In this document: positions 44,901 to 56,926 of the stretch, in pieces | Layout of the letters: every line of letters starts with the position of its first letter | How positions within the stretch are numbered: position 1 is the stretch's first letter | Origin: Zygnema circumcarinatum | Taxonomy: Eukaryota > Streptophyta > Zygnematophyceae > Zygnematales > Zygnemataceae | Assembly: GCA_037447605.1 (NCBI GenBank) | Contig: CM074822.1 | Coordinates: 1,743,809-1,807,808 of the forward strand | Length of the DNA: 64,000 bases | Reading direction: 5' to 3' | Program-made: the position numbers and the translations under genes | Notes under the pieces: generated by a model | What the model saw: only the letters and a program-made list of their open reading frames with translations | Databases searched by the model: none | Told to the model about the DNA's origin: nothing

Positions 44901-45540
44901 CCGGCGTGTCTTTCAGAGAAAACCTGAACTCCCCAGGATATCTACCCGCAGCCATCCTCAATTGCAAATGTGAGCCCTCCTCAATCATTCCTCCTGGACT
45001 CGATGCCTGCGGAGCGACCCTTAAGCCCGAAACAAAAACACCCTCTTGCACTACTCCATCGTCTCCGCTGTTGGACTCATCCTCGTTCAGACCTGCAATG
45101 GCAGCTGCCTCCGGCTTCAGATGCCGCCTCTCCGCACCTTCTCTAGAGCCTTCATCTCTAAAACCAATCTCTACAGACGCGAGCCTTCCATGGCTGTCTT
45201 CTGCTGAAAAACCCTCGTCTCTCACAGCTTCATCGGAGCCCTTTCGAAGCAGCGCATGCGGAAGCCCTAACCCTAAATTTTCTGCTTCTCCAGAAGAGAC
45301 TGCGCCTGCATCTGCGGGAGCCATGGCGCCTGCAGAGTCGGCCCAGGCGCCAGCTGGCGCTGCAGCAAAGCTGGAATCTTCCTCGGGATTTTGGGATGTT
45401 TCACATGCCGCTTCTGTGAAGCATTCAGGAGCCGCGAGGGACTTGAGACGCTTCTTCAGCTCCTTGTATGAGAGGAACTGATTCCGCCATTCTGGCAAGG
45501 TTTCCTCAATCTGCATGCGCAGCCTCTTGCCGAACTTCAT
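41948..45540 (-). CDS. SPX-domain phosphate-sensing protein
   Basis: Minus-strand exons in order: 44788-45540, 43631-43793, 42912-43159 and 41948-42373, giving 529 residues. SPX proteins bind inositol pyrophosphates and, in plants, restrain PHR-type transcription factors when phosphate is plentiful. The SPX domain starts [19 protein letters not shown] with [12 protein letters not shown]. It is interrupted by ~170 Ala/Glu/Ser-rich residues and resumes at [20 protein letters not shown] (~215). It continues through [20 protein letters not shown] (a basic ligand-binding patch) and [18 protein letters not shown]. The C-terminal part has [18 protein letters not shown], as in stand-alone plant SPX proteins, then an acidic tail. 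No EXS, MFS or RING domain follows, so it is an SPX-only protein, about twice the usual length. Confidence 0.88.
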
Positions 45541-45554
45541 CGTGCTCCCTACCA

Positions 45555-45722
45555 GTCTCCCTCTCAACCTCTCTCTCTCTCTCTCTCGCTCTCCCTCTCT
45601 CTCTCTCTTCTCACTGTCTCTTCTCTCTTCTCTCTTCTCTCCTCTCTTTTCTCTCTCTCTCTCTCTCTCCCTCTTTCTTCTATCTCTCTTCTCTCCCCTC
45701 TCCCCTCTCTCTCTCTCCCCCT
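45555..45722. repeat. CT-rich microsatellite in SPX leader
   Basis: CTCTCT/TTCTCT tract directly upstream of the SPX start codon; GA-rich on the SPX coding strand, so it probably lies in the 5' untranslated region. Confidence 0.85.
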
Positions 45723-46001
45723 CAACGACTTCACACAACCTCAAGATATTATTACCCTTATTATTCCTCCAGCAGCAGGCCTCCGCACTTTTTGCGCCTC
45801 CTCCGATCTTGCCCTAACTCCAGGAGCAGCAGCGAGATATTATGCGGTCTCCGTTGCGTGGCCCACCAACCCCTCCAAGATTGCCTGCCTGCCCCTGTCC
45901 CTGCCGGCCCGCCCCTGCCCCAGCATCTCCCTATGGCCGCCCGCCATGGATCCCCCTCTCAAAGGGAATCTGCCGCTGCCCTTCTGCAAGGGGGGCCCAG
46001 G

Positions 46002-46009
46002 GAATATGC
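46002..46009. promoter_or_regulatory. P1BS-type motif GAATATGC
   Basis: It matches GNATATNC, the PHR1 binding site found in phosphate-starvation genes including plant SPX genes, about 460 bases upstream of the SPX ATG. An 8-mer with six fixed bases is expected about once per 4 kb, so a single match is weak evidence. Confidence 0.35.
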
Positions 46010-47353
46010 GGCTCCAGGTGCCACTTCTATGCGCCTTTCCAAGCCACGATTACAGTTAGGGGGTCGCATTAAGCGCTTCTATGTTCTTTTCCATGTCACA
46101 GTTCCAGTGAAGGCTTGCAGTTTGAGACTGGAAGAAAGATGCGGTATGGAATTTTGTTTGAAGTGAGTATTTCGGAGTTTGGAATTAATATTAGTTTCTG
46201 GGGCGACAGGTGTACTAACTATTTGAATTTTGACATTGTGAAATTTGAGGGCCACTACGAGGGATGTTTTCAAACATTTATAAATACAAATCAGTATATT
46301 TTCTCACCACATACAACTATCAATCCATAATGGAAATAAATTGCAAAGTACGTATTTCAAAATAAATCCCGTCATTTAATTTGTACTGTCTGAACCTCCC
46401 TATGGGCGGAAATCCGTCGAGGGGTACTCCGTCACACCGAAAGTCTACCAATTCACATCCCGCCACGTGGCAACATTTTTTACATATGATTGGTCAATAT
46501 GCCACTCTAAGATCTCCACGTCGGACCAGCGTGACACATTCTCATTGGTTCACGAAAAAGAAGCTACCTCCGTGATTCCCTCTGGCGCACCCACCCAATA
46601 AAAACATGCCACGTCACCACAACTGCGCACGTGACGATCTATGGTTGGAGGTACTTGACTTATCGTTCACAACGGGAAACTGTGTGAAGGCTTTCTGTGC
46701 GTGAACAAGATTGCATAACATAGAATGGATGGAACTTTTGTCGGCGGGGAGCCAGCGAATGGCCGCCAACGATCCACGAGGCCCACGGTCCTCCTCTTCC
46801 CCCTTTTTTTTGGCTTTTTTTTTTTTCCCCAGACCGTAAGTGCCACGTAGGCCGCGAAACACGGGGAGGCACGTGATCAAAGAGGCAAGTCCGTATAGAT
46901 AGTACGAGCAGAGTGTACGGACAGTACGGAGATCCCTGACACGGCGATTCGACCTGGCGGCTGGCGTGCTGGAAGGCGCTGCGGTCCAAAATGAACCGTA
47001 CGAAAAAATTCATACCGTACGGTAATCCCTAGATATCGGAAAATGGTTAGCGGCACAGCGAAGAAACGCCACAGCCCAGTAATGGGGCTGCCTCGTGGCA
47101 AGAACGTACGGCAGAGGCAAGTCGTACAATACGGCTTATTTGTCGTTTGCGATAAGGTCTGGGCATATCGGAAAATCGCTGACGTATCGGCTGTGGCCGA
47201 CATAATACGCCGACGGTTATTTTACCGTACTTTAGTCGACTGAATTTTGGTCATGATTTGACCAAACGGAGCTCCGGACAGCACGTTTGGAGTAAGGCCT
47301 TTCACTCCACTACCCATAGCATGCATGCATGCATGCTTCGTATGACAGATCAA

Positions 47354-47423
<70 letters not shown>

Positions 47424-47810
47424 GCAAAGAGCAAGTGAGAATTCTAAGGCAAATTCAAAGCAAATTCGCATTCTTTGATATGACTAATATCTCCAACGAT
47501 TCTTCAATTCCTACAGCAAACATGAAAAGTTTAAGAAAGCAAAACGAACCTAATCGTACTCTCAGCCATCGCAGCAGCTAACGACTGCATCCGTTAGAGG
47601 CACCGAGCGCTGCACTCACTACACCTGACAAACATGAGGACCAGCCTCTCTCTACCTTTGGGCAAAAGAAAGAACAACAACTCAAAATTTGCTGAGCAAG
47701 CACGTCGGTGGAGCTCCAACCGTCGCCTAATCTCTGAAGGTCCACCACTTGCCCTCCCTATAGTGCACGCGCGCATGCACTAGAGAACACTCTCTTTCCG
47801 CAGCCGACGA
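46010..47810. other. Intergenic, SPX promoter side / LQY1 3' side
   Basis: It contains a G-box CACGTG (46464-46469), ATTGGTCAAT near 46490, CGTACGGTA-type words around 46900-47230, and simple repeats at 47317-47421. No supportable gene. Confidence 0.4.
47317..47421. repeat. (ATGC)n and (TC)n microsatellites
   Basis: A short GCATGCATGCATGCATGC run (about 47319-47337) is followed by an uninterrupted TC array at about 47356-47420. Confidence 0.95.
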
Positions 47811-49766
47811 TCAATCATCATCCTTATACTCTCTGCAGAGATGCCAAGAAAATCATCATCAGTATCGACCAATGCATCATCAATAAGGACTAGCCTTGTC
47901 CAAGATACTCTCTCCACATCATATTTTCTACAGAGAAAAGATAGGAGCATCAGTATGTGCATACATCAGTAAGAAACCATTCGGGAGTAGAGCCACACCT
48001 GCGGTCCAAGTACCGGGGCTGAATTCCGGAGCCCTGGCAGGTAGTGCAGGTTATGCTGCCGCTGCCATCACAGTTGATACATTTGGAAATCTCCCTCTCA
48101 CCTCCACCCAGCTCCACTGTGATGTTCCCGTTTCCGAGGCAAAATCGACAGGTCTCTGCAGGCAAAGTCACTCCTCCCGTGATCAGAACAAGGGTTTAAT
48201 CCAGTTTTGAAGCAGGAGGGAGCTGCCTCTAAGTGCAAAACCACTGTATTTCCCTGTTGGTTGTTTTCATTTGTGGTACTCTATCTGATACCCCCGGGGG
48301 AAAAAAAACTGCAGAAGTGACTATGAGCTTCAGCCAGAATGCGGTTACTTGCTGTTTCAACAATAGAACGACAATAGTTCACAGACAGGAAGAGGGCAAA
48401 CGTAAGTCAAAATATAAGGGTACTGTAACTCTTGCAGAATAGGTTGCAGATAACAGAGTATGATGATCTTACGTGCGCCTGTCCCCTTGCATGGAAAGCA
48501 TGGCTGATCATTCTCCCGAGTCTCCTGCACTTACAGCACCCTTCTGCTCATGTCTGAGACATGGAAAAACGACAAGGCACAGTAAACCTAAACCAGCTCC
48601 CCTTTGAAGGGAGCCAGAGAAAGGAACCCAGGTAAGGTGTAAGCCTCACAAAACTGAAGTGTAAAAGATGCCGGCGAAGATAATGCTCGGAAGCAAAACT
48701 TCAGTTCATCAGCGGCCCAAGCTTTGATGACCCTTTTTGTCAAAAAGAGCCCATTTGAACAAGAATTTCAGGGCATCCAGATATACCATTGCCCTAGCAG
48801 TAACAGTTCCTTCTTCTCTATCACTATCGAATGACAAGTACTGATGATGTGTAACGACCTCACATGCCTCACGTTCCGTGAAAGAGTTGCACGAAAGCAG
48901 CTGAGGATGTCCATACTCAAGTTGTAGATTGAAATTGCTCTGCTAGTGGGTCAAGCTTAGCCTTGTGTATCCTTGCACGGATGTGATATCAATAATCATA
49001 GGCATTTATGCTGAAGCCATGAATGCAGAAAACGAAACATACGTTCGAGAGTTTTCTCCTACAAAATGAAGCAATATAGAATGTACATGGTCCGACGAGT
49101 CACGAATACAGGCAAAAGGGCTCTCGAGTACCGAGACTTTACCGCATTTTTCGTTTGCACTTCGTAGAAGACAGGCACTGCAATCCCAAGCGCAACACCA
49201 GCGAGAGCGACGCCGACCGCTACAAGCTGCATTCACGAAGAGTTTGAAATAAAGATACCGAATCGGTTAGTGCCATAGAGGGCAACGTCTCTTGAACTGT
49301 CCATGCTAAACCGAACCATCAGAGAGAACGTGAGTAGAGAAAACATTTGCAGAACGACCATCACATTCTGACTGTAGCAGACTCCTATTTCCACCCCATG
49401 TTGCCATTATATTATTCTGCTCGCAAGAGTCAGTAAATGCGTTGCACATTTTCCTGCATTGCAAGAAACATGGAGAGAGTGGGGGGAGGGGGTCGAAAGA
49501 GCGCAGACAGATAGAGTGTGTGAGAGAGAGGGATTACTTACAGTATCAGAGTCCAAATCCACAGCTCTCGGGCAGACCACTCTCTGCCTCGCCTGCTGTC
49601 TCTGTCGCAACAACTTACATACTGAGCGCGTAGTGGCCTCCTTCCGCAGACCCTGAAAGCGCGAAAGAGCAGCAGCAGACGTCGAAGTCTTCCGGCACCC
49701 AAAAACCTCCCCGAGACATGCGCTGGGCGGAGCGCCTGCCCCCAAAATTAGGGTTTTCGCAGCCAT
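47811..49766 (-). CDS. LQY1: LQY1-like plastid zinc-finger thiol protein
   Basis: Minus-strand exons in order: 49542-49766, 49143-49226, 48473-48524, 47999-48155 and 47811-47832, giving 179 residues. In Arabidopsis, LQY1 is a thylakoid protein with disulfide-isomerase activity that helps repair photosystem II. Residues 1-70 form an Arg/Ser/Ala-rich plastid transit peptide. After AVDLDSDT comes a membrane segment (LVAVGVALAGVALGIAVPVF, then YEVQ). Four DnaJ-type zinc-finger motifs follow: CFPCKGTG, CRFCLGNG, CINCDGSG and CTTCQGSG. The tail GIQPRYLDRREYKDDD closely matches the plant LQY1 C-terminus and fixes the tiny 22-base last exon. Reading to an alternative acceptor upstream would give an unrelated tail. 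Two G-boxes lie upstream (49893, 49933). Confidence 0.92.
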
Positions 49767-49892
49767 GGCTCCCACCCTCTGCCAGCCTCCCCGAGGAGAC
49801 ACTCTGGAGGCGAGAGGGGACGGGGGCTTCAGATTGAGCGCAACTGTGGCAGTAATGGCCCAATCAGGGCGTGCCACGTCAACATAAACTGA

Positions 49893-49938
49893 CACGTGAA
49901 ACCTCGCCATTGGCTTCTCGGGGTTCTGGAGCCACGTG
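49893..49938 (-). promoter_or_regulatory. LQY1 upstream G-boxes and CCAAT box
   Basis: CACGTG at 49893-49898 and 49933-49938 with GCCATTGG (a CCAAT box on the minus strand) between them, 130-170 bases upstream of the LQY1 ATG. G-boxes are common in light-regulated plastid-protein promoters. Confidence 0.5.
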
Positions 49939-50280
49939 GCACTTCAGGCGTCACGGAAGGCCGGTCTAGCTCGGAATGTAACCCCCTCCCTCCTGCCCTG
50001 CAGGGTAGGAATGGATATTAGAATTCCAATCCAAAATTCTAAAAGTCAGGCCGTTTTATAAAACACTTTTAAAACGGCTGTACTGTACAGTCATCCGGAT
50101 GGACGATAGTACGGCAGAGGCCCAGCGGCCAGTGTCAATTCGCCGACCGTACGTACGCACACGCAGTTCAATTCCAATGGTCGTACGGTTGTTCTAAAAG
50201 TGTTCTAAGACCAAACGAAACTGATTGCCGAACTGAAACTGGAACAATGTTCCACAGATCGGACCATTAGACAAACCATT

Positions 50281-50455
50281 CGACTGGTTGCCAACCAGTG
50301 GATGCCACTGGTTCGCAACCAGTCGACTGGTTGCCAATCAGTGGCATCCACTGGTTCCAAACCAGTCGACTGGTTGCCGACCAGTAGACGTCCAACCATT
50401 GCCATCCAATGGTTGTCCAATGGTTGCCGATCCACTGGTCCGAACTGTGCAATGT
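50281..50455. repeat. 43-bp tandem repeat with internally palindromic units
   Basis: Unit CGACTGGTTGCCAACCAGTG plus GATGCCACTGGTTCGCAACCAGT (50281-50323) recurs at 50324-50366 and partly at 50367-50390. Each unit contains ACTGGTTGCCAACCAGT-type palindromes. The first two units also form a ~78-bp imperfect inverted repeat about the GTCGAC at 50322-50327. Downstream, CCAATGG words replace CCAGTGG. It lies in the divergent LQY1/CCT8 interval. Confidence 0.75.
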
Positions 50456-51060
50456 TCTGAAACAATGAAAGTTTGCGTTACCTCTGAAACTTTTAGATTG
50501 TTATTCTAAAATCTAAAACTGCAAAAGTCCCTTTTACGGATTTTTTGCGATCCCTACTGTACTGTAGAGCAAGGGACGCAGGTTGTGATCCGTTTATCGT
50601 ATCGAGATACTTCATATCGAAATGTCGTATTCGTATCGGAAACCATTGGCAATTTCAGCAACTATGAAAGCCGGAGGCCACGAATTGGGGCTTATCGTAG
50701 GCCTACTATTTTACCGTACGCTATTGGGAGAGGGGAACACGGAAGTAATTTGTTTCGCAGAATTAAAAAATTCGAGAGCCGGGGCTGAAGTGAAGGCCAG
50801 GCCCTGCGAAGGGAGGCCTTGGACCCTCCCTGCCTTGCTCTTGCGCTCTCCCAGTTGGCAGAAAGAGGGGGGAAAACAGGGGAGGAAGTGAGAAGGAGAG
50901 GGCAGAATACATTCATAGATAACGCACTTCTCATTCGCATCTTGTTTGTGGCTACTATCGTTGCGTTGCTTCATCTGAAAGAAGAAAGAAAGAGGGAGGT
51001 AGAGGTAGAGGGAGTCTTTGTGGATTGATCAGATAGTTGATCAGGCAGCAGTAGCTCGTC
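50456..51060. other. CCT8 upstream region and leader
   Basis: No gene seen. CGATA/TATCG words occur around 50600-50640, and a purine-rich leader lies at about 50865-51010 before the CCT8 ATG. No TATA box identified. Confidence 0.4.
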
Positions 51061-54000
51061 ATGGCTTCAGAAGGATGGCGGTTACCTCAATACGGCTTGC
51101 AGGGCATGCTGAAGGAAGGGCACAAGCACATATCTGGTCTGGAGGAGGCTGTCGTGAAGAACATTGACGCCTGCAAGCAGCTCTCGCAGATAACGAGGAC
51201 GTCACTGGGCCCTAATGGTCAGTTTTGAGCGCTAACAGTCCTTAATCGAATTGGTACTAGAAAGACTGTCCTATCACGTTGCTAAGAGATAAATATGCAT
51301 GATGATGATGATAACTCGTCTTAATTTTGCTTTCAGCCCAAACTCTCCAACCTGCAATTGAAACTCAATTCCAAACGCGAGTTTTCCAAGCCTGCACAAA
51401 ACTTCTCCTCTTACTTTCCGAGCCAGATGCCATTCTTTCAAATTGTTTTCGGAAGATGCGTAACCATAGTGCCACACTAGAATCATGAATATGCGCAGTT
51501 TGTAAAGCGTCGCTTGCTTTTGTTTGTTGCAGGAATGAATAAGATGATCATCAATCACCTCGATAAACTGTTTGTCACCAGTGACACCGCAACAATTGTC
51601 AGCGAACTTGAGGTCCAGCATCCGGCTGCGAAGCTTTTAGTGCTGGCGGCTAAGGCCCAGCAAGAGGAGCTTGGAGACGGGGCCAATCTCGTCATCACTC
51701 TGGCTGGAGAGCTTCTGCAAGGAGCGGAGGAGCTTATGAAGAGCGGGCTTCATCCTAGCGAAGTTATTGCTGGATATGTCAAAGCTGTTAAAAAGGTAGT
51801 CTGCTTGCTTATGCATTCACTCCATTTGGTCGAAACCAACGTTTCCTATTTACCAGGAGCAAGCGTATATCTTCTATGGCTTCATTTTCATGCATTCGTT
51901 GATTTGAACAACCATTCAGTACCCTAATTTGAAGAATTTTGTCATTTCCGCATCTCCCTTAATGTGTTTTTGACGAAATCCTTGTGAAGAAGTTACAGCA
52001 CAAAGCCGTAGCATGAGCAACCTCGTGTTCATCGCCATTCTATATTAAACTAGTAGGCAATGCAATACAGGGTTTTTAGGGTTTTAGGGATCGTAGGGGT
52101 CCAGCTGGATATTAGGCTATCATAATGGCCGTGCACTAAGTTCTTCTTCTTCTATAAGCCATTGGGGACCATTGAGAAAAAAAAAGTTTTCCTTGTAAGC
52201 GTGACCAGCCTAAGCTCAAAACGTTTAACATGATTGTTGCTGCTTTTGTACTTGTTGAAGGGCTTTTCTGAAAGGACATAGGCTCGGATTTGGTCACAAC
52301 GAAAACTTCAGACTAGGAGACAATTCTGAATCACCTCATGCTGATAGAATTGGTCGTACGTGAAGTCAAGTTTGAATCATTCCTATTGGGTCCGCTACAT
52401 GAACAGAACTATGTAAACGTCAACAATGTTGTTTCAGAACAACGCATTTCTGGTTTTGTCGAGATTGGATGATGATGCTATTGTACCATGCCGCAGGTGC
52501 TGAGTTCCTTGGAGGAGCTGGTAGAGGAAGGAACTGATAAAATGGATGTACGGAGCAAGAAAGAAGTCGCGCGGAGGATGTCATCCCCTGTTGCAAGCAA
52601 ACAATACGGATTGGAGTCGATCCTTTGCCCACTGATTGCCGAGGTAAGCTGTCTGATGCTTGGCGATTTGTGTTTCAATTTCTCAACATCTACGCTTATG
52701 GGGATGTGAGCAGAACTGTGAATTTTTTTGTGTTCTTTTCTCGTCTTGTAGATGTTTTTATTTTCACCTCCTGCAGCTTACAAGGAAAGCCTTTCAATTT
52801 CTGACTTCGACGTTGTTACTCTGCACTGCAGGCTTGCATACAAGTCTGCCCCCACAATCCGACAAACTTCAATGTCGATAATGTTCGAGTAGTCAAAATA
52901 TTAGGAGCTGGAGTCCATAACTGTTCAGTTGTGCGTGGATTGGTGCTCAAGATTGATACTCTTGGAACAATAAAGAGAACTGCTAATGCAAAGGTAAGGG
53001 AGGCAAACAAAGTTAAGTTTCAAGGGTTCATTGTTTCTCTGATGTTCACCGTATGTAAGGCCAGCCATTGTTTTCCCATTTTTTGCCCTGATATAGTTAT
53101 CGTGTAAAGTATGGGAGGCCGTTTCTGGCTACCTTCTATTTTTTTAACCTTTCTTTTGTACTATCTTCTGTTGAACCTTTAACTCAGCTAGGCTTGTTCC
53201 TTTAATTGCTCAGGATCCAATCATTCCATTGATTTTCTTCTGAGCATGTTCGCACAGGGGGTTTTTTAGCGCAGCAGCTACCGTTTCTGTTCCCCGTCCT
53301 TTTATGATCTGATCCTAACAACTTTATCCAGAGTGGGTGTTGTGCAGATAGCTGTTTTTGGAGGAGGTGTGGATACTGTGGCAACAGAAACAAAGGGCAC
53401 CGTCCTCATTGAAAACGCTGAACAGGTAATTTTTTCAACCGTCATTCATGTGGCTGACCTTATGGAATGCTTCAGCTACCATTTTAACTGGTCATTTTAG
53501 TGACTATTCTATTGCTGAACTTGAAGAAGCCTGTGACAGTGTTCCCCTATAGCCTACATTTATAGTTATGATCAAACCGCGTGCTTCTCCCCTTACTTTC
53601 AGATATATGCAATTTTATTTGAGTCGGGAGAGTCCTCGTTTCCTTCAGAGAGAGACGAATGCTAATGTGATGAAGTTATGATGAGGAAGGACAGCTGGAA
53701 GGCTATGCACGGACCGAAGAGGCGCGAGTGGAGGAGTTGATCCGTGCAGTCGCGGAGTCGGGAGCAACAGTCATTGTCAGTGGGCAGAACGTGGGAGAGA
53801 TGGCTCTTCACTTCTGCGAACGCTACAAGTATGCACCTCTCCTCAACAAAGAACCGTTCGCAGTTAGATGGGATTTTTGCCGGGAACTAAGCCAGTTTTT
53901 CTTCCACCAATGGGTTCAGAGGTCATGCATTTGTCTGTTGCAAAAGTCTCAGTCGGTCTGTATGTCAGGCTGCTGTTAAAAATGAGAATGAAGGGAACTT

Positions 54001-56926
54001 GACCATGGGTGGTGCTGGCCGCCTCATCATTTTTCTTCTGGTGGAAAAATAGGATCAAAGTGCAGACTGCATGTTGTGATGAACATCACCTTTAGTTAAT
54101 ATTCAGAATGGTCTATTCCTTGCCACTGTCTGCACGCTTTGTGCATCTTAAAACTACGATTGCTTGACCGCTCCACCAATATCTCTAACTTCTACGTCCA
54201 GTATGATAAGTGGATGTGTACGAGTCCATTTTGACAAACCTTTGTGAATCGTTTATTTTTCAATAGAGTTAATTCGTATTATTGTCTTCTTTCCAGCTAA
54301 TTTGCTGTTTGTGTCTATGTATGTTTACGTGTAGCTAGATTGTCTTTGAACTACAGTTAGTTGCTTTCTATCGAGTGACCTATCTGATGGAACAGCTATC
54401 CTGGTTTGTTTTGCAGCCTGATGGTGCTGAAAGTCTCATCCAAGTTCGAGTTGCGCCGAGTTTGCCGGACTACCGGAGCAGTCTCTCTGGTATGCGCTGT
54501 TTCCTCCAATGAAGGCCATTACCTTTTGGTTTTCTCAGGTGGTGTTTTCATCTGTGGGATTTTCTATTTCGAGTGCTGCTGATTCAAGTCACATGGCAAT
54601 GTCTGGAGAGAAGTGCCAATTCCGACAATGCTACTTCCACACAGACCATTTGCAGGATGATTTTTAAGGCTGTCAGAGTTGATTTGGTTAGAATCTTGCA
54701 CACATAAGTATTTTATTTTTGTTTTATAACCGAAACTCTTGAACCTTTTCGTTCTCGGGACGATATTTTGACATTGTCGCCTTTTCCATGTCCGGCTGCA
54801 GGTGAAGCTTCAACAGCCTTCTCCTGATGAACTTGGACATGCAGACTCGGTCGCCGTGGAGGAAATAGGAGGAACAAAGGTAAATGAGTCTGTTCCTAGG
54901 GGAATATGGAGTTTTTGTTGTTCTAAACTGCTTTTACGTTTGAGTCCTCAGTGATCTGTCCGAACCCGTGTCTGACACATTAAGTTGAACTGGGTTCATG
55001 ACATTTTTCTGTTGGCAATAGCAGATTGGTATTTCTGTTTTCCTATTCTTCGCTCTTCCTTTTGAAGATTATTGTTGACGAGCTTCGTCTTCAACTCTAC
55101 TTTTCGTATTCACTGGCAGTCGTATGCCTGCTCTGTTTCTGAGTTTAGAGTTCTTTTTGCACTCATCCCACTCTCTGTGAGGTTCTGACTCGTAACCTTG
55201 TGCACTTTCCTCCAGTTCCATCTGGAAAATATCTTGTTAACTATTCTCTCTCCCTTTGCAGGTAGTAGTCCTGCAGAATGAGTCAGGAGGAAATCTTGTG
55301 GCCACAATCGTTCTTCGAGGATCTACAGACTCCATTCTGGATGATCTGGAAAGGGCTGTTGATGATGGGGTGAATTCCTACAAGGTAGGCCTTCGTTCTG
55401 AGACTGTTGCAAGTTCTGTCCTCAGAAGCATATGTGCCTGTATTGGTGCTTCATGTAGTATTACAAGCATGTAAAGGAGAACCTGCTTTCTATGAACAAT
55501 GAGGCTTTTCGTCAACGAATTCTGAACATTGTAAGAACTGAATAATGGTAAGCCGCATAGCTTGGGGCTTCTGTGGACATTTAAATTCATCATCATGTGT
55601 TTGTTTTCTTCCTAAAATGTTACTTGTTGGGGAAACAGGCGATGTGCCGGGACAGTCGACTTGTCGCTGGTGCAGGAGCAACAGAAATAGAGTTGGCAAA
55701 GAGATTAAAGGAATTTGGCCGGAAAGAAACGGGGTAAGGTTTTTTTCCATAGCTGATCTTTGCAAGAAATGTTTTGAACAGGGTGTCTCGATCTACTTCA
55801 CACTTTGAAAGGGTCAGAAATGGACAGAAAGCTACCTTTTTGCATGTTTTGACATTCGAAGGAAGCCGCCGCAACGGTTGGGAGAAAAAATCATGTCCAT
55901 TCCCTTGAATAAGGGCATGCATGTCAGAGGCTGATACTCTCTACCAGACAGAAATCAAGTTGACTCTTCCAATAACGAAATCAAATTCCTAGTTAAAGTA
56001 TCTGAATCAAAGTATTAGAATCTGAGCTAAACTAGTTTGCCGTGATATTCAACGGTATTTTTAACGGTGCAAGTTAATCTGACTGTGGGGTGATCTTCGT
56101 CTCCATTGCATCCTCAGGTTGGATCAGTATGCAATCGATAAATTCGCTGACAGTATGGAAGTTGTTCCGAGGACACTCGCGGAGAATGCTGGCTTAGACG
56201 CAACAGAAATCATTTCCTCACTTTACGCTGCACATTCGGCTGGAAACCATCTTGTGGGGGTTGATGTGGACGGCGGAGGAGTTTTTGACGTGACCACTGG
56301 TGGCGTCTGGGACTTGTTTATAACCAAGTAAGCGGCTACTTTCCACATGACACATGACGCTGGATATGGGATTGATACAAGACGATCAGCGTCTTGCCTT
56401 GAAAATTGATTTTACCAGGCAGCCTTGTGAAAAGAATGTTCATTTGTTTTGTGGATCCAAGCTCGGTTAACTTGGAGTTGCCAGTTGGTTTCAGTGTGAG
56501 AAGATTTGATATGATTTGGTTTGTTTTGATTGGATTTATCTGTAGAAAGAGATGCATGCCAGCAGATTTTCCTCGCTGAGAGAAAGAGAGAGAGATGACG
56601 AGAGTGAGACATGAAAGAACTCGCTGTGAGAGTTAACTACATGGTTATACTAAGTGAGAATGTTGTTGAATGAATGCCTGTTGATTTGTGCAGATATTGG
56701 GCGATAAAACTATCAGCTGATGCAGTTGCAACTGTCCTAAGAGTAGATCAGGTGAGTTTCCACAAGCACCTGAAAGAGGAGATCTATTGGCTGGCAGTGT
56801 ATTATCTCCTTCTTGTCCTGACAAATGTGGGGTTGCTGGCCCATATCATGCATGCAGATTGTAATGGCGAAGGTGGCTGGCGGGCCCAAGAGACAAGACA
56901 AACCCATAGATGAAGGAGACGACTGA
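51061..56926 (+). CDS. CCT8: T-complex protein 1 subunit theta (chaperonin CCT8)
   Basis: Thirteen exons: 51061-51217, 51533-51795, 52497-52643, 52832-52993, 53348-53425, 53695-53828, 54417-54489, 54802-54879, 55262-55384, 55639-55733, 56118-56327, 56694-56751 and 56858-56926; 548 residues, the normal length. CCT8 is one of eight subunits of the cytosolic chaperonin ring that folds actin and tubulin. Theta-specific landmarks include GLQGMLKEG at the N-terminus, TRTSLGPNGMNKMIINHLDK (nucleotide P-loop), QQEELGDGAN, the apical-domain segment VLKVSSKFELRRVCRTTGAV, RGSTDSILDDLERAVDDG and WAIKLSADAVATVLRVDQ. It ends in an acidic DEGDD tail. All splice phases are consistent. No defects seen. Confidence 0.96.

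Noticed and set aside
47780-47962. Alternative LQY1 last exon from the frame YDVERVSWTR
   Set aside because: The 22-base exon giving EYKDDD matches the conserved plant C-terminus; the longer tail does not.
50281-50455. CRISPR-like array
   Set aside because: Repeats are contiguous and palindromic with no spacers, in a eukaryotic nuclear context.
50205-50509. 61-86-residue frames rich in Trp/Gln/Pro/Val
   Set aside because: Translations of the 43-bp palindromic repeat in all frames; not coding.
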